A stretch of DNA of 64,000 nt from Oasisia sp. SBJ-2009. Its lineage: Eukaryota; Annelida; Polychaeta; Sabellida; Siboglinidae. The notes under the pieces were generated by a model, which worked only from the letters and a program-made list of their open reading frames with translations, searched no databases and had not been told where the DNA came from. Of this stretch, positions 27,201 through 42,200 are shown piece after piece (positions within the stretch are counted from its first letter, which is position 1; each line of letters opens with the position of its first letter). The position numbers and the translations under genes are program-made. The DNA lies in NCBI GenBank assembly GCA_964017155.1, contig OZ024855.1, positions 4,794,690 to 4,858,689 on the forward strand, given 5' to 3'.

Positions 27201-30200
27201 TTCGACTGAATCGGTGATGACGAGTACAATCGAATTAGAAAGTTCGACATCTACAAGTAAGATCAATATACTCACCTACACATCACACATTACGTATGTT
27301 GATCAGAGTTGTCCAGACAATTATTTACAATTTTCTAAAAAACGCGTTTCCAGGAACATTAGAAAAGCGATACCTCCACAATCTTACCGCAGCATACTCA
27401 ATTTGATATAAAACGAAGAAAGAACGAGGCATAGCTTGACAAAACTTGTGTTTTGAAACCGTGAAATTCAATGTAACAGTCACAAGGTGTTTGAGTTTGG
27501 TAACTATCAATAAATTAATAAATCGACAGTGACTTCGACTCAATCGACAGTGGAGTCTACGGAAACCACGGGTCGTGTGACGTCAACAGAAACAATCGCT
27601 TCAACTGTTGGCGAAACAACGGCGAGTCCGTCAGAGACTACTAGTGAAGGTAAAGCAGCATATATGAAAACAGTATATTTTCACATTTCAGTAATATTGT
27701 AGATTGGCTAATAATCTATGTCGGTCACCTCGAAATTTGTTATTTAGGCTAAATATTAGAAAACATTTTCCCAGCACAAAATTACTCATTTGGAAAGTAT
27801 GGAATAAAAAATTACATTACATCACCATTGGAAAACATATGTATGTACATGTTTTGATAAAGAACTACGGACAGCAACAATATTGTATGCCAACAAAATT
27901 AGCGAAACGAAATATCGCTGTCAAAACGAAAGAGCTAGTCTCGAGAGGTGATTGATTGTACAACTATGTGTATAAACACTTACTTCTTCAAATATTCAAA
28001 GCGGCTTTTGATCTGATGTTTCTGTATACAGCTTCGACCACTGCCTCGGCGGAAACCACTGGAACGACTGAAAGCGTTTCCTCGGCAGCGACCACAGAAA
28101 CAGTCGCATCAAGTACGGTCGGAGAAACAACGCAGACTGCTGAAACAACGAGCGAAGGTAAGTGACTTCCATTTCCACCTGGTAGAGATAATGCACCTCA
28201 CTATAATTGGGTCAACATTTACTGTCGGTAGATGAACAATTCTGTGTATAAACATTTACTTCTTCACATATGCAAAGCGGCTTTTAATGTGATGTTGCTG
28301 TTGCAGCTTCGACCACTGCCTCGGCGGAAACCACTGGAACGACTGAAAGCGTTTCCTCGGCAGCGACCACAGAAACAGTCGCATCAAGTACGGTCGGAGA
28401 AACAACGCAGACTGCTGAAACAACGAGCGAAGGTAAGTGACTTCCATTTCCAACTGATAGATAGAATGCACCTCACTATACTTGGGTCAACAATTAATGT
28501 CGGTAGATGAACTAGCGGCTACACGATACCTGGCATGTGCGTATCGAAATATGAAAAGTAACACGAAAGAATGACTTGCTATACCGTATGGATATGTATT
28601 CAAAGTGTTATTAGGTGTGTAAAGTGTTAAGTGTACGAAAATTTGCTTGTGGCCAAAGGACGATATTAAAATCATAATAGAAATGTTAGTACACATATTT
28701 CATCATTTCATTTTTCTCAGATATGATTGAGAAGATTTTACTTGATAAACAAATATTTTCTAGCAACCACTATATCCGCGGAGAAAACAACTGGGCCAAT
28801 CGAAACCTCGACGTCAACGGCGGCCACCGAAAGCACCGCACCAAGCACAAGCGAAGAACCGACGACATCCGTCGAATCAACGAGCGAAGGTAACATTTCT
28901 TTTTAATCGGGCTAATCAAATAATTTTCATATTTCCACGATAAACTTTAAAACGGATTTTCCTTTTACGACCCAAAAATGATTGAAAATTATTAATATAA
29001 ATAAAACATTAATCATAAGATTATAGCTGTTTTCTACTCGAATATCCTTGTTAAACAGCGACTGTAGCAAGTACAACAACCGAAAAGAGCACTATTTCTG
29101 AAGAAACATCTACTCCTCCGCCACCTTCGACTGAATCGGTGATGACGAGTACAGTCGAATTAGAAAGTTCGACATCTACAAGTCAGATCAATATACTCAC
29201 CTACACATCACACATTACGTATGTTGATCAGAGTTGTCCAGACAATTATTTACAATTTTCTAAAAAACGCGTTTCCATGAACATTAGAAAAGCGATACCT
29301 CCACAATCTTACCGCAGCATACTCAATTTGATATAAAACGAAGAAAGAACGAGGCATAGCTTGACAAAACTTGTGTTTTGAAACCGTGAAATTCAATGTA
29401 ACAGTCACAAGGTGTTTGAGTTTGGTAACTATCAATACATTAATAAATCGACAGTGACTTCGACTCAATCGACAGTGGAGTCTACGGAAACCACGGGTCG
29501 TGTGACGTCAACAGAAACAATCGCTTCAACTGTTGGCGAAACAACGGCGAGTCCGTCAGAGACTACTAGTGAAGGTAAAGCAGCATATATGAAAACAGTA
29601 TATTTTCACATTTCAGTAATATTGTAGATTGGCTAATAATCTATGTCGGTCACCTCGAAATTTGTTATTTAAGCTAAATATTAGAAAACATTTTCCCAGC
29701 ACAAAATTACTCATTTGGAAAGTATGGAATAAAAAATTACATTACATCACCATTGGAAAACATATGTATGTACATGTTTTGATAAAGAACTACGGACAGC
29801 AACAATATTGTATGCCAACAAAATTAGCGAAACGAAATATCGCTGTCAAAACGAAAGAGCTAGTCTCGAGAGGTGATTGATTGTACAACTATGTGTATAA
29901 AGACTTACTTCTTCAAATATTCAAAGCGGCTTTTGATCTGATGTTTCTGTATACAGCTTCGACCACTGCCTCGGCGGAAACCACTGGAACGACTGAAAGC
30001 GTTTCCTCGGCAGCGACCACAGAAACAGTCGCATCAAGTACGGTCGGAGAAACAACGCAGACTGCTGAAACAACGAGCGAAGGTAAGTGACTTCCATTTC
30101 CACCTGGTAGAGATAATGCACCTCACTATAATTGGGTCAACATTTACTGTCGGTAGATGAACAATTCTGTGTATAAACATTTACTTCTTCACATATGCAA

Positions 30201-33200
30201 AGCGGCTTTTAATGTGATGTTGCTGTTGCAGCTTCGACCACTGCCTCGGCGGAAATCACTGGAACGACTGAAAGCGTTTCCTCGGCAGCGACCACAGAAA
30301 CAGTCGCATCAAGTACGGTCGGAGAAACAACGCAGACTGCTGAAACAACGAGCGAAGGTAAGTGACTTCCATTTCCAACTGATAGATAGAATGCACCTCA
30401 CTATACTTGGGTCAACAATTAATGTCGGTAGATGAACTAGCGGCTACACGATACCTGGCATGTGCGTATCGAAATATGAAAAGTAACACGAAAGAATGAC
30501 TTGCTATACCGTATGGATATGTATTCAAAGTGTTATTAGGTGTGTAAAGTGTTAAGTGTACGAAAATTTGCTTGCGGCCAAAGGCCGATATTAAAATCAT
30601 AATAGAAATGTTAGTACACATAGTTCATCATTTCGTTTTTCTCAGATATGATTGAGAAGATTTTACTTGATAAACAAATATTTTCTAGCAACCACTATAT
30701 CCGCGGAGAAAACAACTGGGCCAACCGAAACCTCGACGTCAACGGCGGCCACCGAAAGCACCGCACCAAGCACAAGCGAAGAACCGACGACATCCGTCGA
30801 ATCAACGAGCGAAGGTAACATTTCTTTTTAACCGGGCTAATCAAATAATTTTCATATTTCCACGATAAACTTTAAAACGGATTTTCCTTTTACGACCCAA
30901 AAATGATTGAAAATTATTAATATAAATGAAACATTAACCATAAGATTATAGCTGTTTTCTACTCGAATATCCTTGTTAAACAGCGACTGTAGCAAGTGCA
31001 ACAACCGAAAAGAGCACTATTTCTGAAGAAACATCTACTCCTCCGCCACCTTCGACTGAATCGGTGATGACGAGTACAATCGAATTAGAAAGTTCGACAT
31101 CTACAAGTAAGATCAATATACTCACCTACACATCACACATTACGTATGTTGATCAGAGTTGTCCAGACAATTATTTACAATTTTCTAAAAAACGCGTTTC
31201 CAGGAACATTAGAAAAGCGATACCTCCACAATCTTACCGCAGCATACTCAATTTGATATAAAACGAAGAAAGAACGAGGCATAGCTTGACAAAACTTGTG
31301 TTTTGAAACCGTGAAATTCAATGTAACAGTCACAAGGTGTTTGAGTTTGGTAACTATCAATAAATTAATAAATCGACAGTGACTTCGACTCAATCGACAG
31401 TGGAGTCTACGGAAACCACGGGTCGTGTGACGTCAACAGAAACAATCGCTTCAACTGTTGGCGAAACAACGGCGAGTCCGTCAGAGACTACTAGTGAAGG
31501 TAAAGCAGCATATATGAAAACAGTATATTTTCACATTTCAGTAATATTGTAGATTGGCTAATAATCTATGTCGGTCACCTCGAAATTTGTTATTTAGGCT
31601 AAATATTAGAAAACATTTTCCCAGCACAAAATTACTCATTTGGAAAGTATGGAATAAAAAATTACATTACATCACCATTGGAAAACATATGTATGTACAT
31701 GTTTTGATAAAGAACTACGGACAGCAACAATATTGTATGCCAACAAAATTAGCGAAACGAAATATCGCTGTCAAAACGAAAGAGCTAGTCTCGAGAGGTG
31801 ATTGATTGTACAACTATGTGTATAAACACTTACTTCTTCAAATATTCAAAGCGGCTTTTGATCTGATGTTTCTGTATACAGCTTCGACCACTGCCTCGGC
31901 GGAAACCACTGGAACGACTGAAAGCGTTTCCTCGGCAGCGACCACAGAAACAGTCGCATCAAGTACGGTCGGAGAAACAACGCAGACTGCTGAAACAACG
32001 AGCGAAGGTAAGTGACTTCCATTTCCACCTGGTAGAGATAATGCACCTCACTATAATTGGGTCAACATTTACTGTCGGTAGATGAACAATTCTGTGTATA
32101 AACATTTACTTCTTCACATATGCAAAGCGGCTTTTAATGTGATGTTGCTGTTGCAGCTTCGACCACTGCCTCGGCGGAAACCACTGGAACGACTGAAAGC
32201 GTTTCCTCGGCAGCGACCACAGAAACAGTCGCATCAAGTACGGTCGGAGAAACAACGCAGACTGCTGAAACAACGAGCGAAGGTAAGTGACTTCCATTTC
32301 CAACTGATAGATAGAATGCACCTCACTATACTTGGGTCAACAATTAATGTCGGTAGATGAACTAGCGGCTACACGATACCTGGCATGTGCGTATCGAAAT
32401 ATGAAAAGTAACACGAAAGAATGACTTGCTATACCGTATGGATATGTATTCAAAGTGTTATTAGGTGTGTAAAGTGTTAAGTGTACGAAAATTTGCTTGT
32501 GGCCAAAGGACGATATTAAAATCATAATAGAAATGTTAGTACACATATTTCATCATTTCGTTTTTCTCAGATATGATTGAGAAGATTTTACTTGATAAAC
32601 AAATATTTTCTAGCAACCACTATATCCGCGGAGAAAACAACTGGGCCAATCGAAACCTCGACGTCAACGGCGGCCACCGAAAGCACCGCACCAAGCACAA
32701 GCGAAGAACCGACGACATCCGTCGAATCAACGAGCGAAGGTAACATTTCTTTTTAATCGGGCTAATCAAATAATTTTCATATTTCCACGATAAACTTTAA
32801 AACGGATTTTCCTTTTACGACCCAAAAATGATTGAAAATTATTAATATAAATGAAACATTAATCATAAGATTATAGCTGTTTTCTACTCGAATATCCTTG
32901 TTAAACAGCGACTGTAGCAAGTACAACAACCGAAAAGAGCACTATTTCTGAAGAAACATCTACTCCTCCGCCACCTTCGACTGAATCGGTGATGACGAGT
33001 ACAGTCGAATTAGAAAGTTCGACATCTACAAGTCAGATCAATATACTCACCTACACATCACACATTACGTATGTTGATCAGAGTTGTCCAGACAATTATT
33101 TACAATTTTCTAAAAAACGCGTTTCCATGAACATTAGAAAAGCGATACCTCCACAATCTTACCGCAGCATACTCAATTTGATATAAAACGAAGAAAGAAC

Positions 33201-36200
33201 GAGGCATAGCTTGACAAAACTTGTGTTTTGAAACCGTGAAATTCAATGTAACAGTCACAAGGTGTTTGAGTTTGGTAACTATCAATACATTAATAAATCG
33301 ACAGTGACTTCGACTCAATCGACAGTGGAGTCTACGGAAACCACGGGTCGTGTGACGTCAACAGAAACAATCGCTTCAACTGTTGGCGAAACAACGGCGA
33401 GTCCGTCAGAGACTACTAGTGAAGGTAAAGCAGCATATATGAAAACAGTATATTTTCACATTTCAGTAATATTGTAGATTGGCTAATAATCTATGTCGGT
33501 CACCTCGAAATTTGTTATTTAAGCTAAATATTAGAAAACATTTTCCCAGCACAAAATTACTCATTTGGAAAGTATGGAATAAAAAATTACATTACATCAC
33601 CATTGGAAAACATATGTATGTACATGTTTTGATAAAGAACTACGGACAGCAACAATATTGTATGCCAACAAAATTAGCGAAACGAAATATCGCTGTCAAA
33701 ACGAAAGAGCTAGTCTCGAGAGGTGATTGATTGTACAACTATGTGTATAAAGACTTACTTCTTCAAATATTCAAAGCGGCTTTTGATCTGATGTTTCTGT
33801 ATACAGCTTCGACCACTGCCTCGGCGGAAACCACTGGAACGACTGAAAGCGTTTCCTCGGCAGCGACCACAGAAACAGTCGCATCAAGTACGGTCGGAGA
33901 AACAACGCAGACTGCTGAAACAACGAGCGAAGGTAAGTGACTTCCATTTCCAACTGATAGATAGAATGCACCTCACTATACTTGGGTCAACAATTAATGT
34001 CGGTAGATGAACTAGCGGCTACACGATACCTGGCATGTGCGTATCGAAATATGAAAAGTAACACGAAAGAATGACTTGCTATACCGTATGGATATGTATT
34101 CAAAGTGTTATTAGGTGTGTAAAGTGTTAAGTGTACGAAAATTTGCTTGTGGCCAAAGGACGATATTAAAATCATAATAGAAATGTTAGTACACATATTT
34201 CATCATTTCGTTTTTCTCAGATATGATTGAGAAGATTTTACTTGATAAACAAATATTTTCTAGCAACCACTATATCCGCGGAGAAAACAACTGGGCCAAT
34301 CGAAACCTCGACGTCAACGGCGGCCACCGAAAGCACCGCACCAAGCACAAGCGAAGAACCGACGACATCCGTCGAATCAACGAGCGAAGGTAACATTTCT
34401 TTTTAATCGGGCTAATCAAATAATTTTCATATTTCCACGATAAACTTTAAAACGGATTTTCCTTTTACGACCCAAAAATGATTGAAAATTATTAATATAA
34501 ATGAAACATTAATCATAAGATTATAGCTGTTTTCTAGTCGAATATCCTTGTTAAACAGCGACTGTAGCAAGTACAACAACCGAAAAGAGCACTATTTCTG
34601 AAGAAACATCTACTCCTCCGCCACCTTCGACTGAATCGGTGATGACGAGTACAGTCGAATTAGAAAGTTCGACATCTACAAGTAAGATCAATATACTCAC
34701 CTACATATCACACATTACGTATGTTGATCAGAGTTGTCCAGACAATTATTTACAATTTTCTAAAAAAAAAGGCGTTTCCATGAACATTAGAAAAGCGATA
34801 CCTCCACAATCTTACCGCAGCATACTCAATTTGATATAAAACGAAGAAAGAACGAGGCATAGCTTGACAAAACTTGTGTTTTGAAACCGTGAAATTCAAT
34901 GTAACAGTCACAAGGTGTTTGAGTTTGGTAACTATCAATACATTAATAAATCGACAGTGACTTCGACTCAATCGACAGTGGAGTCTACGGAAACCACGGG
35001 TCGTGTGACGTCAACAGAAACAATCGCTTCAACTGTTGGCGAAACAACGGCGAGTCCGTCAGAGACTACTAGTGAAGGTAAAGCAGCATATATGAAAACA
35101 GTATATTTTCACATTTCAGTAATATTGTAGATTGGCTAATAATCTATGTCGGTCACCTCGAAATTTGTTATTTAGGCTAAATATTAGAAAACATTTTCCC
35201 AGCACAAAATTACTCATTTGGAAAGTATTGAATAAAAAATTACATTACATCACCATTGGAAAACATATGTATGTACATGTTTTGATAAAGAACTACGGAC
35301 AGCAACAATATTGTATGCCAACAAAATTAGCGAAACGAAATATCGCTGTCAAAACGAAAGAGCTAGTCTCGAGAGGTGATTGATTGTACAACTATGTGTA
35401 TAAACACTTACTTCTTCAAATATTCAAAGCGGCTTTTGATCTGATGTTTCTGTATACAGCTTCGACCACTGCCTCGGCGGAAACCACTGGAACGACTGAA
35501 AGCGTTTCCTCGGCAGCGACCACAGAAACAGTCGCATCAAGTACGGTCGGAGAAACAACGCAGACTGCTGAAACAACGAGCGAAGGTAAGTGACTTCCAT
35601 TTCCACCTGGTAGAGATAATGCACCTCACTATAATTGGGTCAACATTTACTGTCGGTAGATGAACAATTCTGTGTATAAACATTTACTTCTTCACATATG
35701 CAAAGCGGCTTTTAATGTGATGTTGCTGTTGCAGCTTCGACCACTGCCTCGGCGGAAACCACTGGAACGACTGAAAGCGTTTCCTCGGCAGCGACCACAG
35801 AAACAGTCGCATCAAGTACGGTCGGAGAAACAACGCAGACTGCTGAAACAACGAGCGAAGGTAAGTGACTTCCATTTCCAACTGATAGATAGAATGCACC
35901 TCACTATACTTGGGTCAACAATTAATGTCGGTAGATGAACTAGCGGCTACACGATACCTGGCATGTGCGTATCGAAATATGAAAAGTAACACGAAAGAAT
36001 GACTTGCTATACCGTATGGATATGTATTCAAAGTGTTATTAGGTGTGTAAAGTGTTAAGTGTACGAAAATTTGCTTGTGGCCAAAGGACGATATTAAAAT
36101 AATAATAGAAATGTTAGTACACATAGTTTATCATTTCGTTTTTCTCAGATATGATTGAGAAGATTTTACTAGATAAACAAATATTTTCTAGCAACCACTA

Positions 36201-39200
36201 TATCCGCGGAGAAAACAACTGGGCCAACCGAAACCTCGACGTCAACGGCGGCCACCGAAAGCACCGCACCAAGCACAAGCGAAGAACCGACGACATCCGT
36301 CGAATCAACGAGCGAAGGTAACATTTCTTTTTAATCGGGCTAATCAAATAATTTTCATATTTCCACGATAAACTTTAAAACGGATTTTCCTTTTACGACC
36401 CAAAAATGATTGAAAATTATTAATATAAATGAAACATTAATCATAAGATTATAGCTGTTTTCTAGTCGAATATCCTTGTTAAACAGCGACTGTAGCAAGT
36501 ACAACAACCGAAAAGAGCACTATTTCTGAAGAAACATCTACTCCTCCGCCACCTTCGACTGAATCGGTGATGACGAGTACAGTCGAATTAGAAAGTTCGA
36601 CATCTACAAGTCAGATCAATATACTCACCTACACGTCACACATTACGTATGTTGATCAGAGTTGTGCAGACAATTATTTACAATTTTCTAAAAAACGCGT
36701 TTCCAGGAACATTAGAAAAGCGATACCTCCACAATCTTACCGCAGCATACTCAATTTGATATAAAACGAAGAAAGAACGAGGCATAGCTTGACAAAACTT
36801 GTGTTTTGAAACCGTGAAATTCAATGTAACAGTCACAAGGTGTTTGAGTTTGGTAACTATCAATACATTAATAAATCGACAGTGACTTCGACTCAATCGA
36901 CAGTGGAGTCTACGGAAACCACGGGTCGTGTGACGTCAACAGAAACAATCGCTTCAACTGTTGGCGAAACAACGGCGAGTCCGTCAGAGACTACTAGTGA
37001 AGGTAAAGCAGCATATATGAAAACAGTATATTTTCACATTTCAGTAATATTGTAGATTGGCTAATAATCTATGTCGGTCACCTCGAAATTTGTTATTTAA
37101 GCTAAATATTAGAAAACATTTTCCCAGCACAAAATTACTCATTTGGAAAGTATGGAATAAAAAAATACATTACATCACCATTGGAAAACATATGTATGTA
37201 CATGTTTTGATAAAGAACTACGGACAGCAACAATATTGTATGCCAACAAAATTAGCGAAACGAAATATCGCTGTCAAAACGAAAGAGCTAGTCTCGAGAG
37301 GTGATTGATTGTACAACTATGTGTATAAACACTTACTTCTTCAAATATTCAAAGCGGCTTTTGATCTGATGTTTCTGTATACAGCTTCGACCACTGCCTC
37401 GGCGGAAACCACTGGAACGACTGAAAGCGTTTCCTCGGCAGCGACCACAGAAACAGTCGCATCAAGTACGGTCGGAGAAACAACGCAGACTGCTGAAACA
37501 ACGAGCGAAGGTAAGTGACTTCCATTTCCACCTGGTAGAGATAATGCACCTCACTATAATTGGGTCAACATTTACTGTCGGTAGATGAACAATTCTGTGT
37601 ATAAACATTTACTTCTTCACATATGCAAAGCGGCTTTTAATGTGATGTTGCTGTTGCAGCTTCGACCACTGCCTCGGCGGAAACCACTGGAACGACTGAA
37701 AGCGTTTCCTCGGCAGCGACCACAGAAACAGTCGCATCAAGTACGGTCGGAGAAACAACGCAGACTGCTGAAACAACGAACGAAGGTAAGTGACTTCCAT
37801 TTCCAACTGATAGATAGAATGCACCTCACTATACTTGGGTCAACAATTAATGTCGGTAGATGAACTAGCGGCTACACGATACCTGGCATGTGCGTATCGA
37901 AATATGAAAAGTAACACGAAAGAATGACTTGCTATACCGTATGGATATGTATTCAAAGTGTTATTAGGTGTGTAAAGTGTTAAGTGTACGAAAATTTGCT
38001 TGCGGCCAAAGGCCGATATTAAAATCATAATAGAAATGTTAGTACACATAGTTCATCATTTCGTTTTTCTCAGATATGATTGAGAAGATTTTACTTGATA
38101 AACAAATATTTTATAGCAACCACTATATCCGCGGAGAAAACAACTGGGCCAACCGAAACCTCGACGTCAACGGCGGCCACCGAAAGCACCGCACCAAGCA
38201 CAAGCGAAGAACCGACGACATCCGTCGAATCAACGAGCGAAGGTAACATTTCTTTTTAACCGGGCTAATCAAATAATTTTCATATTTCCACGATAAACTT
38301 TAAAACGGATTTTCCTTTTACGACCCAAAAATGATTGAAAATTATTAATATAAATGAAACATTAATCATAAGATTATAGCTGTTTTCTACTCGAATATCC
38401 TTGTTAAACAGCGACTGTAGCAAGTGCAACAACCGAAAAGAGCACTATTTCTGAAGAAACATCTACTCCTCCGCCACCTTCGACTGAATCGGTGATGACG
38501 AGTACAATCGAATTAGAAAGTTCGACATCTACAAGTAAGATCAATATACTCACCTACACATCACACATTACGTATGTTGATCAGAGTTGTCCAGACAATT
38601 ATTTACAATTTTCTAAAAAACGCGTTTCCAGGAACATTAGAAAAGCGATACCTCCACAATCTTACCGCAGCATACTCAATTTGATATAAAACGAAGAAAG
38701 AACGAGGCATAGCTTGACAAAACTTGTGTTTTGAAACCGTGAAATTCAATGTAACAGTCACAAGGTGTTTGAGTTTGGTAACTATCAATAAATTAATAAA
38801 TCGACAGTGACTTCGACTCAATCGACAGTGGAGTCTACGGAAACCACGGGTCGTGTGACGTCAACAGAAACAATCGCTTCAACTGTTGGCGAAACAACGG
38901 CGAGTCCGTCAGAGACTACTAGTGAAGGTAAAGCAGCATATATGAAAACAGTATATTTTCACATTTCAGTAATATTGTAGATTGGCTAATAATCTATGTC
39001 GGTCACCTCGAAATTTGTTATTTAGGCTAAATATTAGAAAACATTTTCCCAGCACAAAATTACTCATTTGGAAAGTATGGAATAAAAAATTACATTACAT
39101 CACCATTGGAAAACATATGTATGTACATGTTTTGATAAAGAACTACGGACAGCAACAATATTGTATGCCAACAAAATTAGCGAAACGAAATATCGCTGTC

Positions 39201-42200
39201 AAAACGAAAGAGCTAGTCTCGAGAGGTGATTGATTGTACAACTATGTGTATAAACACTTACTTCTTCAAATATTCAAAGCGGCTTTTGATCTGATGTTTC
39301 TGTATACAGCTTCGACCACTGCCTCGGCGGAAACCACTGGAACGACTGAAAGCGTTTCCTCGGCAGCGACCACAGAAACAGTCGCATCAAGTACGGTCGG
39401 AGAAACAACGCAGACTGCTGAAACAACGAGCGAAGGTAAGTGACTTCCATTTCCACCTGGTAGAGATAATGCACCTCACTATAATTGGGTCAACATTTAC
39501 TGTCGGTAGATGAACAATTCTGTGTATAAACATTTACTTCTTCACATATGCAAAGCGGCTTTTAATGTGATGTTGCTGTTGCAGCTTCGACCACTGCCTC
39601 GGCGGAAACCACTGGAACGACTGAAAGCGTTTCCTCGGCAGCGACCACAGAAACAGTCGCATCAAGTACGGTCGGAGAAACAACGCAGACTGCTGAAACA
39701 ACGAGCGAAGGTAAGTGACTTCCATTTCCAACTGATAGATAGAATGCACCTCACTATACTTGGGTCAACAATTAATGTCGGTAGATGAACTAGCGGCTAC
39801 ACGATACCTGGCATGTGCGTATCGAAATATGAAAAGTAACACGAAAGAATGACTTGCTATACCGTATGGATATGTATTCAAAGTGTTATTAGGTGTGTAA
39901 AGTGTTAAGTGTACGAAAATTTGCTTGTGGCCAAAGGACGATATTAAAATCATAATAGAAATGTTAGTACACATATTTCATCATTTCGTTTTTCTCAGAT
40001 ATGATTGAGAAGATTTTACTTGATAAACAAATATTTTCTAGCAACCACTATATCCGCGGAGAAAACAACTGGGCCAATCGAAACCTCGACGTCAACGGCG
40101 GCCACCGAAAGCACCGCACCAAGCACAAGCGAAGAACCGACGACATCCGTCGAATCAACGAGCGAAGGTAACATTTCTTTTTAATCGGGCTAATCAAATA
40201 ATTTTCATATTTCCACGATAAACTTTAAAACGGATTTTCCTTTTACGACCCAAAAATGATTGAAAATTATTAATATAAATGAAACATTAATCATAAGATT
40301 ATAGCTGTTTTCTAGTCGAATATCCTTGTTAAACAGCGACTGTAGCAAGTACAACAACCGAAAAGAGCACTATTTCTGAAGAAACATCTACTCCTCCGCC
40401 ACCTTCGACTGAATCGGTGATGACGAGTACAGTCGAATTAGAAAGTTCGACATCTACAAGTAAGATCAATATACTCACCTACATATCACACATTACGTAT
40501 ATTGATCAGAGTTGTCCAGACAATTATTTACAATTTTCTAAAAAAAAAGGCGTTTCCATGAACATTAGAAAAGCGATACCTCCACAATCTTACCGCAGCA
40601 TACTCAATTTGATATAAAACGAAGAAAGAACGAGGCATAGCTTGACAAAACTTGTGTTTTGAAACCGTGAAATTCAATGTAACAGTCACAAGGTGTTTGA
40701 GTTTGGTAACTATCAATACATTAATAAATCGACAGTGACTTCGACTCAATCGACAGTGGAGTCTACGGAAACCACGGGTCGTGTGACGTCAACAGAAACA
40801 ATCGCTTCAACTGTTGGCGAAACAACGGCGAGTCCGTCAGAGACTACTAGTGAAGGTAAAGCAGCATATATGAAAACAGTATATTTTCACATTTCAGTAA
40901 TATTGTAGATTGGCTAATAATCTATGTCGGTCACCTCGAAATTTGTTATTTAAGCTAAATATTAGAAAACATTTTCCCAGCACAAAATTACTCATTTGGA
41001 AAGTATGGAATAAAAAATTACATTACATCACCATTGGAAAACATATGTATGTACATGTTTTGATAAAGAACTACGGACAGCAACAATATTGTATGCCAAC
41101 AAAATTAGCGAAACGAAATATCGCTGTCAAAACGAAAGAGCTAGTCTCGAGAGGTGATTGATTGTACAACTATGTGTATAAACACTTACTTCTTCAAATA
41201 TTCAAAGCGGCTTTTGATCTGATGTTTCTGTATACAGCTTCGACCACTGCCTCGGCGGAAACCACTGGAACGACTGAAAGCGTTTCCTCGGCAGCGACCA
41301 CAGAAACAGTCGCATCAAGTACGGTCGGAGAAACAACGCAGACTGCTGAAACAACGAGCGAAGGTAAGTGACTTCCATTTCCACCTGGTAGAGATAATGC
41401 ACCTCACTATAATTGGGTCAACATTTACTGTCGGTAGATGAACAATTCTGTGTATAAACATTTACTTCTTCACATATGCAAAGCGGCTTTTAATGTGATG
41501 TTGCTGTTGCAGCTTCGACCACTGCCTCGGCGGAAACCACTGGAACGACTGAAAGCGTTTCCTCGGCAGCGACCACAGAAACAGTCGCATCAAGTACGGT
41601 CGGAGAAACAACGCAGACTGCTGAAACAACGAACGAAGGTAAGTGACTTCCATTTCCAACTGATAGATAGAATGCACCTCACTATACTTGGGTCAACAAT
41701 TAATGTCGGTAGATGAACTAGCGGCTACACGATACCTGGCATGTGCGTATCGAAATATGAAAAGTAACACGAAAGAATGACTTGCTATACCGTATGGATA
41801 TGTATTCAAAGTGTTATTAGGTGTGTAAAGTGTTAAGTGTACGAAAATTTGCTTGCGGCCAAAGGCCGATATTAAAATCATAATAGAAATGTTAGTACAC
41901 ATAGTTCATCATTTCGTTTTTCTCAGATATGATTGAGAAGATTTTACTTGATAAACAAATATTTTATAGCAACCACTATATCCGCGGAGAAAACAACTGG
42001 GCCAACCGAAACCTCGACGTCAACGGCGGCCACCGAAAGCACCGCACCAAGCACAAGCGAAGAACCGACGACATCCGTCGAATCAACGAGCGAAGGTAAC
42101 ATTTCTTTTTAACCGGGCTAATCAAATAATTTTCATATTTCCACGATAAACTTTAAAACGGATTTTCCTTTTACGACCCAAAAATGATTGAAAATTATTA

